Part shown: positions 8,024-17,496 of the stretch, in pieces
Layout: every line of letters begins with the position of its first letter
Position numbering within the stretch: the first letter of the stretch is position 1
NCBI RefSeq assembly: GCF_001468225.1
Contig: NZ_LNRU01000003.1
Location: forward strand, 1 to 64,000
Reading direction: 5' to 3'
Length of the DNA stretch: 64,000 bases
Origin: Sphingopyxis sp. H053
GTDB lineage: Bacteria; Pseudomonadota; Alphaproteobacteria; Sphingomonadales; Sphingomonadaceae
Translations under genes and position numbers: made by a program
The notes under the pieces: model-generated
The model's input: only the letters and a program-made list of their open reading frames with translations
Databases searched by the model: none
What the model was told of the DNA's origin: nothing

Positions 8024-10135
8024 TTATGATGCTTCGCGCCCCGCCGCCGCGCGCTTCAACGCGTCGGCGACGATCCCCGGCGTCAACAGCTGGGGCAAAA
8101 TCTCGGGCGCCTCCTTGCCGGGTGCATAGATAAGATAGAGCGGAACGCCGGAGCGGCCGAAGCGCTCCAACTCCCGCGCGATCCGGTCGTCGCGCCGCGT
8201 CCAGTCGGCGACCATATAGAGCGTGCCCGTTTCGGCGAGCAGCGCGCGCGTCCCCGCACTCGCCAGCGCGGCGCGCTCGTTCACCTTGCAGGTGACGCAC
8301 CAGTCGGCGGTGAAGTTCACGAATACAACCTTGCCCTGCGCCTGCGCGGCGGCAACGGCATCGGCGGTCCACGGCGTGTCCGCGGTTTCTTCGGAACCTG
8401 CCTCTGGTCCGGCATCGGGGGCGAGTAGCGTCGCCGACGCCGCGACGCCGAGACCGGCGAGCAGCGACAGCGCGGCCCCGATCGTCGAGCCGAGCGCACG
8501 GCGCCCCGACATTTTCGCGATCTGGCGCCAGCCCCACAGCGTCAGACCCAACGCCAGCAGCAGGCCGGCCGCGAGAATGAGCGCCAGCGCCTCGCTGCCC
8601 GTCTGGCGCGCGAACACCCAGACGAGCCAGAGCGCGGCGCCGTACATCGGAAAGGCGAGGATCGATTTCAGCCGCGCCATCCACGGCCCCGGCTTCGGAA
8701 ACCGGCGCAGCAAGGCGGGCGAGAGGCTGATGACCAGATAGGGCAGCGCGAGCCCCAGGCCCAGCATGGCAAAGATCGCCAGCGCCATCGGCGCGGGCAT
8801 CAACAGCGCGGCGCCGAGCGCGAAGGCCATGAACGGCGCGGTACAGGGCGCGGCGACGACCACCGCGAGCACGCCGGTAAAGAAGGCCCCCGACCAGCCC
8901 GGAAGCCGCGTCAACCGGCTGCCCGCCCCGCTTGCGGGCAAGGCGACCTCGAAAACCCCCGAAAGATTGAGCCCGACGGCGAGCATGAGGAGCGCGAGCG
9001 CGGCGGTGACCGCGGGATTTTGCAGATGAAAACCCCAGCCCGCCGCCTCGCCCGCGGCGCGAAAAGCGAGCAAGGCGGCGGCCAGAACGACAAAGGTCGC
9101 AAGGACGCCGCAAAGAAAGGCGATACCGTCGCGCCGTGCCTCGCGCGGGGCGTGCGCCGAGGCGGCCAGCGACGCGGCCTTCATCGCCAGGATCGGGAAC
9201 ACGCACGGCATCAGGTTCAGGATCAGGCCGCCGACGAGCGCGAACAGCGCCGCCTGAGCGAAGACAAGGATAGTCGTATCGCCCGTCGGCGCTGCAAGGG
9301 CGGCCGACGGATCGGCGGTGATTTCCCATGCCCCGCCGGGCGTCGACAGGACGCCCTTGACGGGTTTGGTGAGGCCGGCAGCAACAATCGCCCCCCCGGC
9401 TTTCATCCGCAGGCTTAGTTCGTCGCCCTTCCATTTGGCGTGCTGTGCCGCGGGGTGTTCGACCACACCGCCGTCAAAGGGGAAGAAATAAGCTCCGCCG
9501 GCAGCGCTCGGCTTCAGCTCGGCACCGCGAACGGTCAGCACGAGATCCGCACCGTCGCGGACAAGGCGGGCATCGATGTCGGCGGCACGCGGCGCGCTAT
9601 CGACGATGCGTTCGATCGCGGCGCCCTCCCCGGCCGTCAGCGGCGGCACGGCTTCGCGGATGGCGAGTTCGAGTTTCACCACGCGTTCATCAGGAACGCA
9701 CATCTCGTCGCTGCAGACCATCGAGAGCACCGTGACGCTGAGCGGCAGGGTCGATCCCGCCTTGGCCGACGCGGGTATTTCTATCGGTACGGGGAGATAG
9801 ACCTGGCGCGAATAGCCGTAGTTCATCAGGCCCTTGACCGGCTGGCGTTCGGGCAGCGGCCACAGGATCGGGCCCGCCGAAACCCCCGGCGGCAGCGACC
9901 ATGTCAGCTCGGTTGCGCCGCCCGAATCGCCGGGATTACGCCAATAGGTGTGCCAGCCGGGTTTGATGTCCTGGCGCACCGCAACGATCGCGGTCGAACC
10001 GGGGGCCGCCCATTGGTGCATCGGGACGAGCGATACCTCGATATTTTCCGAGCGCATCACTTGCGCCGAAGCCGGCGCAAGCGCGGTTGCGGCGAAGATC
10101 AGTACCCAGAGAAAGACGCGGAACGAGCGCAGCAT
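8024..10135 (-). CDS. DsbD/ScsB-type thiol:disulfide interchange protein
   Basis: A 703-residue membrane protein. Residues 1-24 are a signal peptide; ~30-290 form a periplasmic immunoglobulin-like domain with a cysteine pair (SMVCSDEMCVPDE). The central CcdA-type membrane domain has the paired-cysteine motifs LNLMPCVFPIL and VVVAAPCTAPFMAF and about eight hydrophobic segments. The C-terminal thioredoxin domain carries FTADWCVTCK. This order is that of DsbD/ScsB, which moves electrons from cytoplasmic thioredoxin to periplasmic substrates. The likely client is the lipoprotein encoded immediately downstream. Confidence 0.93.
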   Translation of the reverse strand: MLRSFRVFLWVLIFAATALAPASAQVMRSENIEVSLVPMHQWAAPGSTAIVAVRQDIKPGWHTYWRNPGDSGGATELTWSLPPGVSAGPILWPLPERQPVKGLMNYGYSRQVYLPVPIEIPASAKAGSTLPLSVTVLSMVCSDEMCVPDERVVKLELAIREAVPPLTAGEGAAIERIVDSAPRAADIDARLVRDGADLVLTVRGAELKPSAAGGAYFFPFDGGVVEHPAAQHAKWKGDELSLRMKAGGAIVAAGLTKPVKGVLSTPGGAWEITADPSAALAAPTGDTTILVFAQAALFALVGGLILNLMPCVFPILAMKAASLAASAHAPREARRDGIAFLCGVLATFVVLAAALLAFRAAGEAAGWGFHLQNPAVTAALALLMLAVGLNLSGVFEVALPASGAGSRLTRLPGWSGAFFTGVLAVVVAAPCTAPFMAFALGAALLMPAPMALAIFAMLGLGLALPYLVISLSPALLRRFPKPGPWMARLKSILAFPMYGAALWLVWVFARQTGSEALALILAAGLLLALGLTLWGWRQIAKMSGRRALGSTIGAALSLLAGLGVAASATLLAPDAGPEAGSEETADTPWTADAVAAAQAQGKVVFVNFTADWCVTCKVNERAALASAGTRALLAETGTLYMVADWTRRDDRIARELERFGRSGVPLYLIYAPGKEAPEILPQLLTPGIVADALKRAAAGREAS

Positions 10136-10330
10136 ATATAAACCAGCCGATCATTCAGTGTTGCGCGCTGCCGCCCCGTCGTACAGCGCGGGCGAGAGCA
10201 ACACCAACTTGTCGCAACTTTATGGCAAAGACGCTGATGCCTTATTCCGGCTTGCAGCTGGACAGCTTCGCAGCGATGCAGCCTCCACTATGGCCAGTGA
10301 AATGATGATCGGCAAAGCGGGGCGCCGGCG

Positions 10331-11308
10331 GTGACGCCGGGCGAACTGCGCGACCTTTTGGAAACGCGGCAGGTCGCGATCTACTTCGGCGCCGTACTGC
10401 TTGGCGCGCTCGCGGGCGCGTTACTCCCCGGTGCCGAAGCGCTCGAACCGGCGATCAACCCCGCGCTCGCCTTCATGCTGTTCGTGACCTTTCTCCAGGT
10501 GCCGCTGGCGGCGCTGGGTCAGGCGCTGCGCGATCTCCGGTTCCTCGCCGCGCTGCTGTCGGTCAACTTCCTTGTCGTGCCGCTGCTGGTGGCCGCGCTG
10601 ATCCAGTTCGCGCCCGACGATCCGCTCATCCGGCTCGGGGTGCTGATCGTGCTGCTTTGTCCGTGCATCGACTATGTCGTGACCTTCGCGCATCTCGGCC
10701 GCGCCGATGCCCGGCTGCTGCTTGCCTCCACCCCGGCGCTGCTCATGGCGCAGATGCTCTTGCTGCCGCTCTACCTTGCCGCGTTTCTCGGCGAGGCCGC
10801 TGCCGGCCTCGTCCACGCCGGCCCGTTCATCCACGCGTTCCTCTGGCTCATCGCCCTGCCGCTCGCGCTGGCGATCCTGTGCCAGCTCTGGGCGGCGCGC
10901 AGCCGCGCGGGCGCGCGTGCGGCCGCCGCGATCGGCCTGCTCCCCGTCCCGGCGACCGCGCTCGTGCTCTTGATCGTCATCGCCGCGGTCCTGCCGCAGC
11001 TTGGCGCCGCGATCCCGGCGGCACTCAGCGTCTTGCCGCTCTATATCGCCTTCGCGGTGATCGCTCCCGTCGCGGGATGGCTCGTCGCCCGCGCCGCACG
11101 GCTCGATGCGCCCGGCGGCCGCGCGGTCGCGTTCAGCGCCGGCACGCGCAATTCGCTCGTCGTGTTGCCGTTGGCGTTGGCCGTGCCCGGTGCCATGCCG
11201 GTGTTGCCCGCCATCATCGTCACGCAGACGCTCGTCGAGCTGCTGTTCGAACTTCTATATGTTCGCACGATCGCGCAAATGGGACGCGGCGCCGCGCACG
11301 GCGCGTGA
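10331..11308 (+). CDS. BASS/ACR3-family membrane transporter (arsenic resistance protein-like)
   Basis: A 325-residue polytopic protein with about ten hydrophobic segments. LLCPCIDYVVTFAHLGRAD and SAGTRNSLVVLPLALA are the crossing-region motifs of the bile-acid:sodium symporter/arsenite exporter superfamily; the CP-C-type segment in TM4 is where Acr3 proteins keep their essential cysteine. The start is a GTG. No arsR or arsC gene lies nearby, so arsenite export is not supported by context and an organic anion is equally possible. Confidence 0.8.
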   Translation: MTPGELRDLLETRQVAIYFGAVLLGALAGALLPGAEALEPAINPALAFMLFVTFLQVPLAALGQALRDLRFLAALLSVNFLVVPLLVAALIQFAPDDPLIRLGVLIVLLCPCIDYVVTFAHLGRADARLLLASTPALLMAQMLLLPLYLAAFLGEAAAGLVHAGPFIHAFLWLIALPLALAILCQLWAARSRAGARAAAAIGLLPVPATALVLLIVIAAVLPQLGAAIPAALSVLPLYIAFAVIAPVAGWLVARAARLDAPGGRAVAFSAGTRNSLVVLPLALAVPGAMPVLPAIIVTQTLVELLFELLYVRTIAQMGRGAAHGA

Positions 11309-11779
11309 GCCTATCGGGACTGCAGGACATCGAAAATCTCGGCCGATTGACGCGCCCAGTCCGGATGCGTTGCGGCCAAGGATCAGGCGGCAACAACGGC
11401 ATTTAGCCGTGGCGATGGTTTCCGGATGTCGGGAAGGGAAAATGGCACCAGAAGAGGAAACTAAGAATACTCCTATGATTTTGATAAGAAAAATCAAACT
11501 ATCATGAAAATACAGGGTGGCCCCAATGATGACATACCAGATTGAGAGATGAAGTGATAAGATTACCAATCAACAACACAGCATCTCACTTAATCTTATA
11601 CATTCCGTAGTCGTCCCATACAATGCTTTTCTTTCAAAGCCCGTATGGTGTCCATCTGGTATCTTTTCTGACAATGCCCTCGGAATCGACGAAGCGCGAG
11701 CACCGATCGCCGACACGCTCGCCGCCTTGGGCGATGTCAGCGATACCGAGCTCGCGGGCTACCTAGCCTATGGCAGTGA
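11309..11779. other. Intergenic, AT-rich island border
   Basis: No complete gene is seen. From about 11,450 to 11,660 the DNA is clearly more AT-rich than its surroundings. From about 11,665 a short plus-strand frame reads DNALGIDEARAPIADTLAAL and on to AYGSDHNG, which looks like protein but has no start and no recognisable family; it may be a gene remnant at the left edge of the mobile region. Confidence 0.5.
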
Positions 11780-13075
11780 TCACAATGGGAAGGATGACAG
11801 CGCCCGCAACTGTTCGATCACGCGCCGGTGATCGGCGATATCCACACTCGCCATGTGAAGCCGCTGAACGGTTGTGCCCACCCGGTAGCGGCCAAGCACT
11901 CCCGGGGCGCTTCGAAGCGCCGCATGATGCGGGTAGAGCAACGTCAGCAGGCCGCATTCATAGAGCTGCCCATAGGCCATCATCTGATAGACATCCGACT
12001 GAGATACGCCCTGTTTGGGATCGTCGATACGCGCCGCGATGCGTTTCCATTTCGTGTCGATGATCTGAACGACCTCGTTACCCCGCCGGACCAAGATATC
12101 GGGCTTTGTCTGGAAGGTGCGACGGCCATCGCGGGCCTCTTCAAGACAAAAGAGGCGTCCGCCTTGAAGATGCACGGTCAACCCGGAACCCGAAAGCGCC
12201 CGGCGTAGCATCCGGCCAACATACTCCTCGAAGAGAGTATTCATCTCGAACAGTAGGGAGAAGCCAGCCTGCTCGCCCACCGATGTTGTCTGAAATCGCT
12301 CGCCAAGAAGAAGCCGCGCGAGAGCCAGCAAATCCTTCCAGCGGGCATTAGTACGGTCGAGCTGCACCTCGTCCCAGCGCAGTGCCTGCGGAGACATGGG
12401 TGTGATGTCGGCATAACTGAAGGCAAGTTCGGCCAATCGTCTCTGATTGTCCGGGCTTTGCGATATCCGGCGCAGGCGATCGATTGCTGCCCGCATGATC
12501 TGGTTGATCGCGATATCGGGGGAAAGCTCGTCGAAGCGGCACGCGAGCCGAGCGGGATTGGCTGCGAGCCTGGAAAACTGACGGGTCATATCGAGCCGTC
12601 CGCGAAGCGTGGCGAGGTCTTCCTCGCGCTCCACATACCGGCGCGGCATACCCTGACGCAGCGCGTCGATTAGCTTGAGACTGAAGAGCCGGATCAGAAT
12701 TTCGAGAAGATTGTCTTTTTGCCAGCCAAGCTCGGTGACAGAGCCACCGTCGATATCAAGATCCATGGCGACAGCGAGCAAATGAATGAGCTTCTTTCGG
12801 ATCAGCCCTTGCTCCGCCTGCTCATCGCCAACTGCAGGAACATCGATCTTCGGAAGTATTTCCAAGGTGCAGTTGTCTGCAACAACGATTCCGACCATTT
12901 GCTTGGCGCCAAGTGCGTTCCGGCCGTGAGTGAGAATCCGCCCACCGTTTTCGCCACCCAGCGGAGACTTACGCGCTACGGCAGCGAGACGATCCGCCGC
13001 CCACACGGGGATTTGCGTCTCCTTGTCATCGCCGTAAGCGATCGATTTCCATTCAAAGAGTGTTCGCCGGATCAC
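11780..13075 (-). CDS. mcrC: McrC-like subunit of a McrBC methylation-dependent restriction system
   Basis: A 431-residue protein that begins MIRRTLFEWKSIAYGDD and has the McrC layout: a beta-rich N-terminal domain that contacts McrB and a C-terminal PD-(D/E)xK nuclease region (FQTKPDILVRRGNEVVQIID followed by TKWKR, containing D, D and K). It starts at a GTG that overlaps the stop of the McrB remnant (GTGA), the usual mcrB-mcrC coupling. McrC cleaves methylated DNA only together with the McrB GTPase, and the McrB gene here is reduced to its last ~40 codons, so the system is almost certainly inactive. Confidence 0.85.
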   Translation of the reverse strand: MIRRTLFEWKSIAYGDDKETQIPVWAADRLAAVARKSPLGGENGGRILTHGRNALGAKQMVGIVVADNCTLEILPKIDVPAVGDEQAEQGLIRKKLIHLLAVAMDLDIDGGSVTELGWQKDNLLEILIRLFSLKLIDALRQGMPRRYVEREEDLATLRGRLDMTRQFSRLAANPARLACRFDELSPDIAINQIMRAAIDRLRRISQSPDNQRRLAELAFSYADITPMSPQALRWDEVQLDRTNARWKDLLALARLLLGERFQTTSVGEQAGFSLLFEMNTLFEEYVGRMLRRALSGSGLTVHLQGGRLFCLEEARDGRRTFQTKPDILVRRGNEVVQIIDTKWKRIAARIDDPKQGVSQSDVYQMMAYGQLYECGLLTLLYPHHAALRSAPGVLGRYRVGTTVQRLHMASVDIADHRRVIEQLRALSSFPL

Positions 13076-14378
13076 GCGAGACCGGAATAGGCTTCAGTCG
13101 CAAAATCTTTGCGGACCGACCAGCGCCAGCGTGATGGCATATCGGCGTCCATGTCGAGACCTGCGGGAGGTTTGAGCTCGTCGCGCTTGACGTCTCGACG
13201 CTCTCGGCAATATCTTCCTTCGGCGCGCGCTGGCTCTCGACATCGACGCGCCAGAGGTCGGCGCCCGCGATGACATGCGCGAGCATCGCCCGCAGCGCGA
13301 CGCCGCCATGGCTTGCCAGATCGGCGCGCACCGCTGCATGGCGATGGAGGTCGATATAGGCATTGAGCGGACCCGACACTTCGGGACGAGTGGGCTTCGC
13401 GACAAGCGCCTCGCCCTCGTCATCCCCGCCGCCGCCTGAAAGCCGCTTCGCTTCCTTCGTCGTGACGAACCCTTCGTGGAAGGTGATTTCGCCGCTCTCG
13501 CGAACCTCGATATAGATACGGCCACCCTTGCGCTTGCCCGCATGGGCATAATCCCATGACCGGAACCAGTCGCCGCGCTCCATGATAACGACATCGGACC
13601 ATCCGGCTTCGAGATAGTCGGCCTTGCGCGCCTCGATGGCTTCCAACTGCGCCGACCAGAAAGCATCGCTGTCGGCGAAGAAGCTGTCTTCGCCGAACAG
13701 GTCCGCAACGATAGCCGCCTTGGTTTCCGCGACATCAAACAGCGCGTGCTTCACCGCAATGGCCGTGCCGCCGAACAGCCATGCCTTTAGCTGGTGGCCG
13801 GTCGGGCAGTACGCGCCTTCGTCGTCGAACAGCGCCACCCATGCCTTCTGCTGGCTCTTCGATGCGAGGGTCAGATGCCGAACGGCGCCCGCATCGATTT
13901 CCCCGCCGCGATAGAGGGTGCGGATGCGGGGAAGCAGATTGCCGAGCGCGAGGATGCGCTTCACCGTACGCGGCTCGAACCCGAAGCTGTCCGCAACCTC
14001 CTCGACCGAACGCCCTGCCTTGACCAGCGCGACGAACGCTTCCCACTGGCTGACCTCGTCGGGCTGCACCCGCGCGAGATTTTCGAGCATCGACGCTTCG
14101 AGCGCATCGGCATCGTCGCCCTCGTCGAGAATGGCGCAAGGAATGGGCCACACCGCCCCGCCCTCACGCGCGACGGCGCCGACGGCGGTAAAACGCCGAC
14201 GCCCCGCGACAATCTCGTAATGGCCTTCCGAACAATTGGGCCGAACGAGCAGCGGAACCAGCACCCCGCGCGCACGGATGCTCGGCATAAGGTCGGCGAC
14301 ATCGGGGTCTTTCCCCTTCCCGCGCATATTGGCCGCGGCGATGGACAAATTGCCGATATCGATAAAATCGAGCTTCAT
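13053..14378 (-). pseudogene. ParB/RepB-family partition-type protein, C-terminally truncated by fusion to mcrB DNA
   Basis: ATG 14378 follows AAGGAAG. Residues ~1-110 are a ParB/Srx nuclease-like domain (LVPLLVRPNCSEGHYEIVAGRRR, with the GRRRF box; ASMLENLARVQPDEVSQWEAF), followed by a helix-turn-helix (VEEVADSFGFEPRTVKRILAL). This is the plasmid/ICE type of ParB seen in sphingomonads and rhizobia, normally well over 600 residues as I recall. Family-like sequence ends near ESVETS (about 13,195); the last ~40 codons are mcrB DNA read out of frame. The reading frame is therefore a recombination product and probably non-functional in its C-terminal half. Confidence 0.75.
13072..13195 (-). pseudogene. 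mcrB: 3' remnant of mcrB
   Basis: The frame that ends in GTGA at the mcrC start reads VKRDELKPP, then MDADMPSRWRWSVRKDFATE and SGLA before its stop. This is a plausible McrB C-terminus joined normally to mcrC. Upstream of about 13,195 the sequence switches to the ParB-like gene in another frame. The GTPase domain is entirely absent, so about 40 codons survive. Confidence 0.6.
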
Positions 14379-14811
14379 GACGTTCTTCCTTCTCTTAACC
14401 ACACCCGGCCCCGGACGGCGGGGCGGGCGGCGAGAAAAGGCGACGGGACCGCGCCATAGGACGGCGCGCACCCGCAGGGCCGAAACGAAGTGAAGGAGCC
14501 GACGCGCAGCGGCGGCTTGCGCACCGGCCGAGCGGGCCCATAGCCGCGCGCCGAACGACACGCTGTCCGTGGCCGGCCCAACGACTACACCGCCGTGCGG
14601 TCAGCGCGGCGTCCATATCGGATAACAGACGCGCCCTTGGCGAAGCCGCAGGCGGGGCGGTGTGCGTGCGCAAATGTGCTTCGCGGCCGCCCCGTCAAGA
14701 CCAGCGAGCCAAGAGCGCCGCGCGGCCCACCGTGCAAACGCGCGACCTCTGGCGGCAGCCTGCCGCCGCCAGTGCGCGCTCAATTGAGGCCGCGCTCCAT
14801 CTACCGACGGC
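14379..14811. other. Gap upstream of ParB-like gene with GC-rich hairpins
   Basis: No gene is supported in these 433 bp; short frames are GC-bias shadows. The stretch holds a stem-loop (GGCGGCAG at 14751-14758 paired with CTGCCGCC at 14760-14767) and, about 40 bases before it, the 12-mer CAGCGAGCCAAG at 14702-14713. The same 12-mer followed by a different hairpin occurs at 22801, so this may be a small structured element. Confidence 0.45.
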
Positions 14812-16761
14812 TCAGCTCTCCCAAGCTTCGTTGAGTACGACTGCCGCCAATGCCGATTTGTCGTGCGGGAAGAACCGGCCATAATGTTTCGCGACGATTT
14901 CCGGGCTATCCTGGATGGCATAGCCCGCCTGCTCGTATGAGCCGGTCTTCTTGAGAACGTGCGTTGCCAAAACATCGCGCACATTATGCGGACCGTGCGG
15001 GAGCAGGCCTTTGATGGCCCCTTGGCCGGTATAGGGATTAAAGATGCCATAGCGCTGGATCGCCAGCCGCCAGGCATCATAGAATCCGACCTGACTATAT
15101 GCGGCATCCTTCGTCGTCAGCTTGGCCGATTTCACAAAGAAGGTCTTTGGATCCTCGGCACCGCCGAGCAGGATCTGCCGGTCGCGCCGGAGATACAGAT
15201 CGATGAACTCGTAGAGCCGCCCGAGATCGGGCAGAAGCAACCGATAAGGCTTCCGGCCGAAAAAGGACGACGACGCATTTTTGAACGCAACGGCGGGAAT
15301 GAAGACCTCCCAGCCGCCCGATAGATCATTCCATCGAAGCTCCCCGCATCTCAGGTTCTCGAGTTGCTTCTCGCTGCTGTGCCGCCCGCCTCGAACACAG
15401 AATCGAAGCTGTCGGAGATTCTTCTGCCGAAGACCAAGATGCAAGCCAAAGCGCAGCATCAGAAAGGCGCGGACCGCTTCCGCCGCAGCCTTCGGATGAC
15501 GCCGCGCGCTCGGCATCCGCGCCAGCATTTCCTCGGTGATCTTGCGATATTCGCCGACCGGGCTCTCGGCTTCGAGGATGGGCAATATCGGTTCGAACGG
15601 ATCACGATGGACCTTCGCGACGCGCTGAACATCCTTCTTCCGGTTCAGGGCGTAGATGATGAAGCGGTCGCAGACAGCATCCCAATCCCTACAAGCTTCG
15701 TCGACCTCACCTGCGGAAATCAGCTCATCGACCGGTTGCAGGGCGTCCGCAAGGTCTGGGTGCTGCCGCATCCAACCCGTCTTTTCGCGCGCAAGCGAGA
15801 GCGCGAAGTCGAGCATATTGACCTCCCAGCTCGTATAGAAGCCGCGGCGCTCCTCGCGCCAATGGAGATACCAGTCCCAGACCGACGGGAAGAGCAGCAT
15901 CGCGAGACACAGTCGATCGGCGGGAACGCCAAATCCGCGAACATCACCATCCGGCGGCGAGCATAGAGCACCGAACATAAGTCCGAGATGTTCCAATTTC
16001 TGCGACGCCGTTTCCTCGCCCCACATGCCTTGGCGAAGCAGGCCTGACGGCGCGAGGGTCGAGGTTTTGAATGCGATAAGACTATGGACTTCAGTCTGCA
16101 GTTGGGAGGGCGCATCGCGGCAGCCAGCCATGCTCCCGTCGGTCGCACCGGCATCGACCGATGCCGTGTTCGAGAATCGGAGGGAGAAGCGCTGCTGCGT
16201 CGCTTCTCGCTGAAAGCGGCGATACTCTGTCGCGCCCTCGATGATGACCGAACGCACCCACGCCAGTATTTCCTCGCGCTCGCGTTTGGGCCGTTTCGAG
16301 AAATCGCCCGGAAGGTGCCAGGCGAGTTTCCGCCTCTCGGAAGCCGTAAGCGCCGCGATGGCGGGCCGCGCGGTGGCACGCCCGGTCCGATCGAGTTTTG
16401 CCTGAAAATAGCCTTCGGGCAGGCGATAGCGGCGCTCGATTCTGCTCAGGACCGAGAGGCTTTCGATCGTGCCCGGCGCCTTTACGCCGGTCGCCCACGT
16501 CTGGATCGTCTTGCGATCGGTCTTGTCGCCCGGTCCGATGATGGCACGGTGGAGATGATTGCAGCTGTCGCCGTGCCGGCGCATGTGCAACGCAAGCGCT
16601 TCGGGAAAGGAGGTTGGATCGACCCATTCTTCTCCAGACGCTTCGGGAAATTCGACAATCAATTTCGGTTTCGGGCCGCGCTTCTTTTTCGGATGGCCAG
16701 CGAGGTCCGCGCTCTCGGTTATGGGTGCGAGCAGCGGGCGTTCCGCCAAAATGGTGGGCAC
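14812..16761 (-). CDS. Large tyrosine-recombinase-like site-specific integrase
   Basis: About 649 residues from GTG 16761 (GGAG site upstream; the frame extends 37 codons further). The N-terminal half has a KKKRGPKPK basic patch and no family I recognise. The last ~200 residues match a tyrosine-recombinase catalytic domain: LGLRQKNLRQL (first Arg), PHGPHNVRDVLATHVL (HxxR), and IVAKHYGRF (candidate Tyr nucleophile). The segment between has AIQDS where the second His/Trp is usual. It lies 190 bp from tRNA-Thr on the opposite strand. Function in integration or rearrangement is inferred; the length is about 1.5 times a typical integrase. Confidence 0.65.
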   Translation of the reverse strand: MPTILAERPLLAPITESADLAGHPKKKRGPKPKLIVEFPEASGEEWVDPTSFPEALALHMRRHGDSCNHLHRAIIGPGDKTDRKTIQTWATGVKAPGTIESLSVLSRIERRYRLPEGYFQAKLDRTGRATARPAIAALTASERRKLAWHLPGDFSKRPKREREEILAWVRSVIIEGATEYRRFQREATQQRFSLRFSNTASVDAGATDGSMAGCRDAPSQLQTEVHSLIAFKTSTLAPSGLLRQGMWGEETASQKLEHLGLMFGALCSPPDGDVRGFGVPADRLCLAMLLFPSVWDWYLHWREERRGFYTSWEVNMLDFALSLAREKTGWMRQHPDLADALQPVDELISAGEVDEACRDWDAVCDRFIIYALNRKKDVQRVAKVHRDPFEPILPILEAESPVGEYRKITEEMLARMPSARRHPKAAAEAVRAFLMLRFGLHLGLRQKNLRQLRFCVRGGRHSSEKQLENLRCGELRWNDLSGGWEVFIPAVAFKNASSSFFGRKPYRLLLPDLGRLYEFIDLYLRRDRQILLGGAEDPKTFFVKSAKLTTKDAAYSQVGFYDAWRLAIQRYGIFNPYTGQGAIKGLLPHGPHNVRDVLATHVLKKTGSYEQAGYAIQDSPEIVAKHYGRFFPHDKSALAAVVLNEAWES

Positions 16762-16954
16762 TTTCAATAAACTCCTGCATTGGGTGTAGGGCGGCGCCCG
16801 ATGGCAGAAGCTTCCTTTCAAATGGCAAACGGCTGGATCGCTCTCCCGATCACCGCCGATTGCGGGCCCCAAACACCCTCTAGCGCTCGTCGCCGGGAAA
16901 CTGCGCTACGACGCTTGTCTTCACGCCGACACGCTGGTAGAGGCGCCCCTCGTT

Positions 16955-17030
16955 GCCGCTTTAGCTCAGTTGGTAGAGCACATCATTCGTAATGATGGGG
17001 TCACAGGTTCGAGTCCTGTAAGCGGCACCA
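16955..17030 (+). tRNA. tRNA-Thr (anticodon CGT)
   Basis: A complete 76-nt cloverleaf: acceptor GCCGCTT pairs with AAGCGGC, D-arm TAGCTCAGTTGGTAGAGCA, anticodon stem ATCAT/ATGAT enclosing TTCGTAA with anticodon CGT, T-arm CAGGTTCGAGTCCTG, and an encoded CCA end. It sits between two tyrosine-recombinase genes, the usual setting of an integration target; no second copy of its 3' end was found in the window. Confidence 0.97.
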
Positions 17031-17092
17031 TCGACCCCATAATTCAATGACTTAGGCCGGATGAGTTTTTCCGGGAGCCGCTTTGTATGCGG

Positions 17093-17476
17093 TCATTTGG
17101 CGCCACCTGAATCAGGGCGATGCCTCCTCGTCTCCACATAGGAGAGGAGCTCGCGCGAACCGCCTTCTGTCCGGACAAGATCGATCGGCCGTCCACCCAG
17201 ATCCATATTCTCGGTTTGAAGCCAGGCCATGACGGACCGGTCATCGCCAATCAGCACAGCCAGTTCCTGAAACAGCCGCACGAGATATTGACCGGCCCGG
17301 AAGGCCGGGTCCGGTCGAGCAAGTCGGAATGTCCCGTTACGCAGATCCGCTGCGCGATTGCCCGCGATGCCGAGTATCTCTCCAAGCATATCGTCACCGA
17401 TGCTCCAGAGCGCAGCAACGCGCGCCACAGCCTCGGACAGCACGCGGCTCTGCGCTTCAGACGATGTCTCCATCAT
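17093..17476 (-). CDS. Xre/MbcA/ParS-type antitoxin (toxin-binding domain), orphan
   Basis: About 127 residues. The C-terminal half (AWLQTENMDLGGRPIDLVRT, ELLSYVETRR) is the MbcA/ParS/Xre antitoxin toxin-binding domain (DUF2384 type), preceded by a helical region with WSIGDDMLGEILGI. Proteins of this family neutralise RES-domain toxins encoded next to them. None is present: downstream is only tRNA-Thr and upstream is the integrase remnant. ATG 17476 has AGGGA at good spacing; a GTG at 17494 is an alternative. It directly follows the truncated integrase gene with which it may have been cotranscribed. Confidence 0.75.
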   Translation of the reverse strand: MMETSSEAQSRVLSEAVARVAALWSIGDDMLGEILGIAGNRAADLRNGTFRLARPDPAFRAGQYLVRLFQELAVLIGDDRSVMAWLQTENMDLGGRPIDLVRTEGGSRELLSYVETRRHRPDSGGAK

Positions 17477-17496
17477 CTCGTCTTTCCCTACCACGG

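Noticed and set aside
8007..9434. Upstream part of a 699-codon frame ending in the thioredoxin-like protein
   Set aside because: It overlaps dsbD in another frame and lacks protein-like pattern; the real gene begins at GTG 8006 with a lipoprotein signal.
10331..11308. Calling the transporter a definite arsenite exporter
   Set aside because: No arsR, arsC or other arsenic genes are adjacent and the family also moves organic anions.
14601..15107. 168-codon minus-strand frame upstream of the ParB-like gene
   Set aside because: It is an out-of-frame shadow of the recombinase C-terminus and GC-rich gap with no recognisable motif.
16955..17030. Search for a duplicated tRNA 3' end marking an island's far attachment site
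   Set aside because: No second copy of the T-arm/acceptor sequence was found by eye in the window, so island limits cannot be drawn from it.
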